Positions 62,165 through 64,000 of a stretch of DNA of 64,000 bases are shown here, in pieces. Position 1 is the stretch's first letter. Every line of letters begins with the position of its first letter. The DNA is from Palsa-506 sp963755815 (GTDB lineage: Bacteria; Actinomycetota; Actinomycetes; Streptosporangiales; Streptosporangiaceae): NCBI GenBank assembly GCA_963755815.1, contig CAVWLF010000026.1:62001-126000 (forward strand). The letters run 5' to 3'. The position numbers were made by a program, and so were the translations under genes. Below the pieces are notes generated by a model. That model did no database searches and was not told the DNA's origin. It saw only the letters and a list, made by a program, of their open reading frames with translations.

Positions 62165-62542
62165 CTACGTGCCCACGAACAGCGTCACGATCATGGCCAC
62201 CGCCAGCACGGCCATGAATGCCGCCACCGAGACGATCACATTCTGGCTGAGGGGCTCGAACCCGCCTTCATCGAGCGCACGGTTAACGGCGCGCTGGCGC
62301 AGTGTGCCCAGGCCGATCAGCATCAGCGCCAGGACTCCGAAGCCAACGCCCAGCCACAGGAACGGCGCCTTCGGCCCTTTGACGACCGCGGGCAGGAGCC
62401 TTCCGACCGCCAGGGCCACGGCGATGGCGGCGAGTCCGGTCCGCCACCACGCCAGCAGCGTTCGCTCTTGCGCCAGATAGGTGCGCCGGGAGGGGGCGCC
62501 GAACTGGCGATCGCCCGACGGTTCAGACCGGCCCGGTTCCAC
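62165..62542 (-). CDS. DUF202 (YidH) membrane protein
   Basis: A 125-residue protein with three membrane helices: RTYLAQERTLLAWWRTGLAA is the DUF202 signature, followed by helices at about 62-80 and 102-122. Function unknown. The GTG 62542 start has a poor ribosome site. It follows the transporter gene with the palindrome copy 3 between them. Confidence 0.88.
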   Translation of the reverse strand: MEPGRSEPSGDRQFGAPSRRTYLAQERTLLAWWRTGLAAIAVALAVGRLLPAVVKGPKAPFLWLGVGFGVLALMLIGLGTLRQRAVNRALDEGGFEPLSQNVIVSVAAFMAVLAVAMIVTLFVGT

Positions 62543-62624
62543 TCGATCATCGTATGGCCGGCCTAATTCCCTGCCGGTGCGGCCCCCGGACGGCGCTGCC
62601 CATGATCCCTAGGGAGTGGTCGGC

Positions 62625-62676
62625 CATGATCCGGAAGGAATCGCGTCAGCGGTGACGCGAATCCTTCCGGATCATG
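62625..62676. repeat. Long palindrome, copy 3 (most complete)
   Basis: Arms 62625-62648 and 62653-62676 (24 bases, one mismatch) with loop GCGG; the left arm begins CATGATCCGGAAGG. It lies 34 bases past the transporter stop and before the DUF202 gene, both minus strand. It could act as a terminator here. A lone CATGATCC occurs 25 bases further left. Confidence 0.88.
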
Positions 62677-62709
62677 AAACAACGCCGCGGAGGCGTCCGC
62701 AGCGGCCGG

Positions 62710-63381
62710 TCAGTGCAGGGTGGGTCGGCCCAGCGGGAGAGCCTTGCCGCCAGTGCCTATCGAGAGCGAGTTGAAGAACAGGTACACGCCCCCCGCCGCG
62801 GCAACCAGCAGGACATACCCGCCTGTCTTCAGCAGACCGGACGATACGGGCGTCTGCTCGTAGGCCAGCAGCACGAACAGCACCGTGAGGGCGACGAGGA
62901 CGAACACCGCCGTGAAGGCCACCGGCAGCCGGAGCGTCGCCAGGGTCAGCATCAGCACGGTGACCAGCCAGGTAATAAGGAACAGCTTCACGGTGGCCAC
63001 CACGTCGACCGGGGCGATTCCGAACCAGCCACGGATCAGCCCGGTCACGAGCAGGAAATAGCTCAGCCAGAAGGCGGCGAAGATACCGAAGATGGCCGCC
63101 ACCGCGGTCTGGCCGAGGGCGGCCGACCAGATCGTGGTAATGATCAGGCCCATGGAAGTGGCGCCGAGAATGATGGCCAGGGGCGCGCCGAGCTCGGCCT
63201 GCGGCACGACGCCAACCAGTGACAGGCCGAGCGCCACCGCGCCCATGATGAAGCACGCGAGACCCAGCCCGGACGGGTCGCCGTTCAGCGGTCCCACTGT
63301 GGCCGGCGCGACCCCGGGAACTTCCTCGGCGAGTGCGGCGGATTCGACTGGTCCATCAGCGGTTGCATCGCGTGCGGTCAT
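62710..63381 (-). CDS. GPR1/FUN34/YaaH acetate transporter
   Basis: A 223-residue membrane protein with six helices. NGDPSGLGLACF near residue 33-44 matches the family signature (NPAPLGL type), and the six-helix layout fits the SatP/AceTr family, which moves acetate and succinate. AAGGGG lies ahead of the ATG. A CRP-like site is 49-64 bases upstream. It fits the acetate theme of the window with phosphoketolase, acetate kinase and acyl-CoA synthetase. Confidence 0.88.
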   Translation of the reverse strand: MTARDATADGPVESAALAEEVPGVAPATVGPLNGDPSGLGLACFIMGAVALGLSLVGVVPQAELGAPLAIILGATSMGLIITTIWSAALGQTAVAAIFGIFAAFWLSYFLLVTGLIRGWFGIAPVDVVATVKLFLITWLVTVLMLTLATLRLPVAFTAVFVLVALTVLFVLLAYEQTPVSSGLLKTGGYVLLVAAAGGVYLFFNSLSIGTGGKALPLGRPTLH

Positions 63382-63429
63382 CGCTACCCCTTCGCCGGGA
63401 ACTTGAGGCCCCTGGAACCCACCAGCTGG

Positions 63430-63445
63430 TGTGGGTTATGTCACA
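63430..63445. promoter_or_regulatory. CRP-like site upstream of the acetate transporter
   Basis: TGTGGGTTATGTCACA matches the CRP consensus TGTGA-N6-TCACA at nine of ten positions. It lies 49-64 bases before the transporter start codon. A further palindrome, CTCAATTTGAG, is at 63477-63487. Confidence 0.5.
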
Positions 63446-63619
63446 TCTGTACCTCCCGGCCATCATGTGGCCAGTCTCAATTTGAGCTAAGTCAGCGGTT
63501 CCGGGGGGATTTCGCGGTCGCCGCTAATCGGGAACAGCGGCTCATCGGGGGGACAGCGATCCGCGCGCCCGGCCCATGGCGGCCGCGCGCCGGGCACTTT
63601 GGCGGCCGCGCCGTGCGCT

Positions 63620-64000
63620 TCAGCTGGCCGGGGTGACGATCCCGTATTCGTGGATCTTGCGGTAGATCGTCGCCCGGGACATCCCCAGCGATTCGGCCGC
63701 CTTAACCTTGTTGCCCTCGTGGTCCAGCAGGCTCTGCACAATGGCGTCGCGCTCCATTGACTCCAGCGGGCTCAGCAGCCGCCGGCTCACCGTCCAGCAT
63801 TCCGGCGGGAGATCGTGCGGGCGGATCGAGCCGCTGCGCCGGTGCTGGACCACCCGGCGCAGCACCTGCCAGAGCTGCTCGGTGTTACCCGGCCAGCTGG
63901 ACCGCAGCAGCAGCTGCATGGCCTCGGGCGAGCAGTTCAGCCGTCCCTGCTGGTTGAGCTTCGCGAGGAAGAACGGCACCAGCTCCTGCAGGTCCTCGAT
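63620..64000 (-). CDS. Fis-type (sigma-54-activator-like) regulator, C-terminal part
   Basis: The gene enters from the right edge; about 126 residues are visible. FFLAKLNQQGRLNCSPEAMQ and SWPGNTEQLWQVLRRVV belong to the end of an AAA+ activator domain, and GNKVKAAESLGMSRATIYRK is a Fis-type HTH. Similar proteins (AcoR-like) have an N-terminal GAF domain. Most actinobacteria lack sigma-54, so these act in other ways. It stands just upstream of the acetate transporter on the same strand, with a 238-base gap, and may control it. Confidence 0.85.
   Translation of the reverse strand: MEDLQELVPFFLAKLNQQGRLNCSPEAMQLLLRSSWPGNTEQLWQVLRRVVQHRRSGSIRPHDLPPECWTVSRRLLSPLESMERDAIVQSLLDHEGNKVKAAESLGMSRATIYRKIHEYGIVTPAS

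Overview
The window is very GC-rich with dense short-gap operons, many GTG/TTG starts and ATGA-type gene overlaps. Its families (PspC kinases, DUF1707, SCO6745, DUF5995, TIGR03083, short GntR plus ABC pairs) point to the chromosome of an Actinomycetota, probably a Streptosporangiales or Streptomyces-like soil lineage; the genus cannot be fixed from sequence alone. I see no rRNA, tRNA, CRISPR array, insertion sequence, prophage or replication origin. It reads as ordinary chromosome rich in metabolic and signalling genes.

Layout. 1-4.3 kb: an amidase (cut by the left edge) diverges from a LysR regulator, followed by an SDR dehydrogenase, an aspartoacylase-like hydrolase and a PLP aminotransferase, which look like a small amide or amino-acid catabolic set. 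4.6-9.4 kb: a methyltransferase, a terpenoid-cyclase-fold protein, and a glucose-dehydrogenase-type enzyme overlapping a type II NADH dehydrogenase. 9.6-11.7 kb: a GntR/ABC operon with a near-consensus promoter and a perfect palindromic operator; the regulator carries a frameshift. 11.7-17.1 kb: two uncharacterised proteins, an aminoglycoside-phosphotransferase-fold kinase, an acyl-CoA synthetase and a CapA lipoprotein. 17.1-20.3 kb: a PspC-type sensor kinase/LuxR pair diverging from a small PspC protein and a DUF1707 protein. 20.4-24.8 kb: an amino-acid permease, an XRE regulator facing a phasin-like protein with a nested-dyad operator, a histidine phosphatase and a proline-rich membrane protein. 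24.8-29.3 kb: a drug-type ABC exporter and a TIGR03083-ArsR-AHSA1 operon. 29.4-33.0 kb: phosphoketolase and a frameshifted acetate kinase. 33.2-44.9 kb: assorted enzymes including an E1 alpha/beta pair and an aldo-keto reductase with a His-to-Glu tetrad change. 44.9-49.0 kb: a Mug-type glycosylase, an ArsR-type regulator, a TPR-S41 protein and a beta-hydroxyacid dehydrogenase. 49.0-52.5 kb: a three-gene signalling operon (receiver-PP2C, CHASE3 kinase, single receiver). 53.0-56.4 kb: a class II aldolase-HAD-DhaL-DhaK operon. 56.6-64 kb: a fused kinase/pseudo-receiver/LuxR protein, small conserved proteins, a large proline-rich membrane protein, DUF202, a GPR1/FUN34/YaaH acetate transporter and the end of a Fis-type activator.

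Two themes recur. One is two-carbon and sugar metabolism: phosphoketolase, acetate kinase, acyl-CoA synthetase, acetate transporter, glucose dehydrogenase plus NDH-2, and DHA-kinase plus aldolase. The other is signal transduction. The most unusual structural find is a family of three long intergenic palindromes (near 26.8, 48.0 and 62.6 kb) sharing one core sequence and a four-base loop, which looks like a dispersed genomic repeat. Two independent frameshifts (GntR regulator, acetate kinase) are either real lesions or assembly errors and should be checked in reads.
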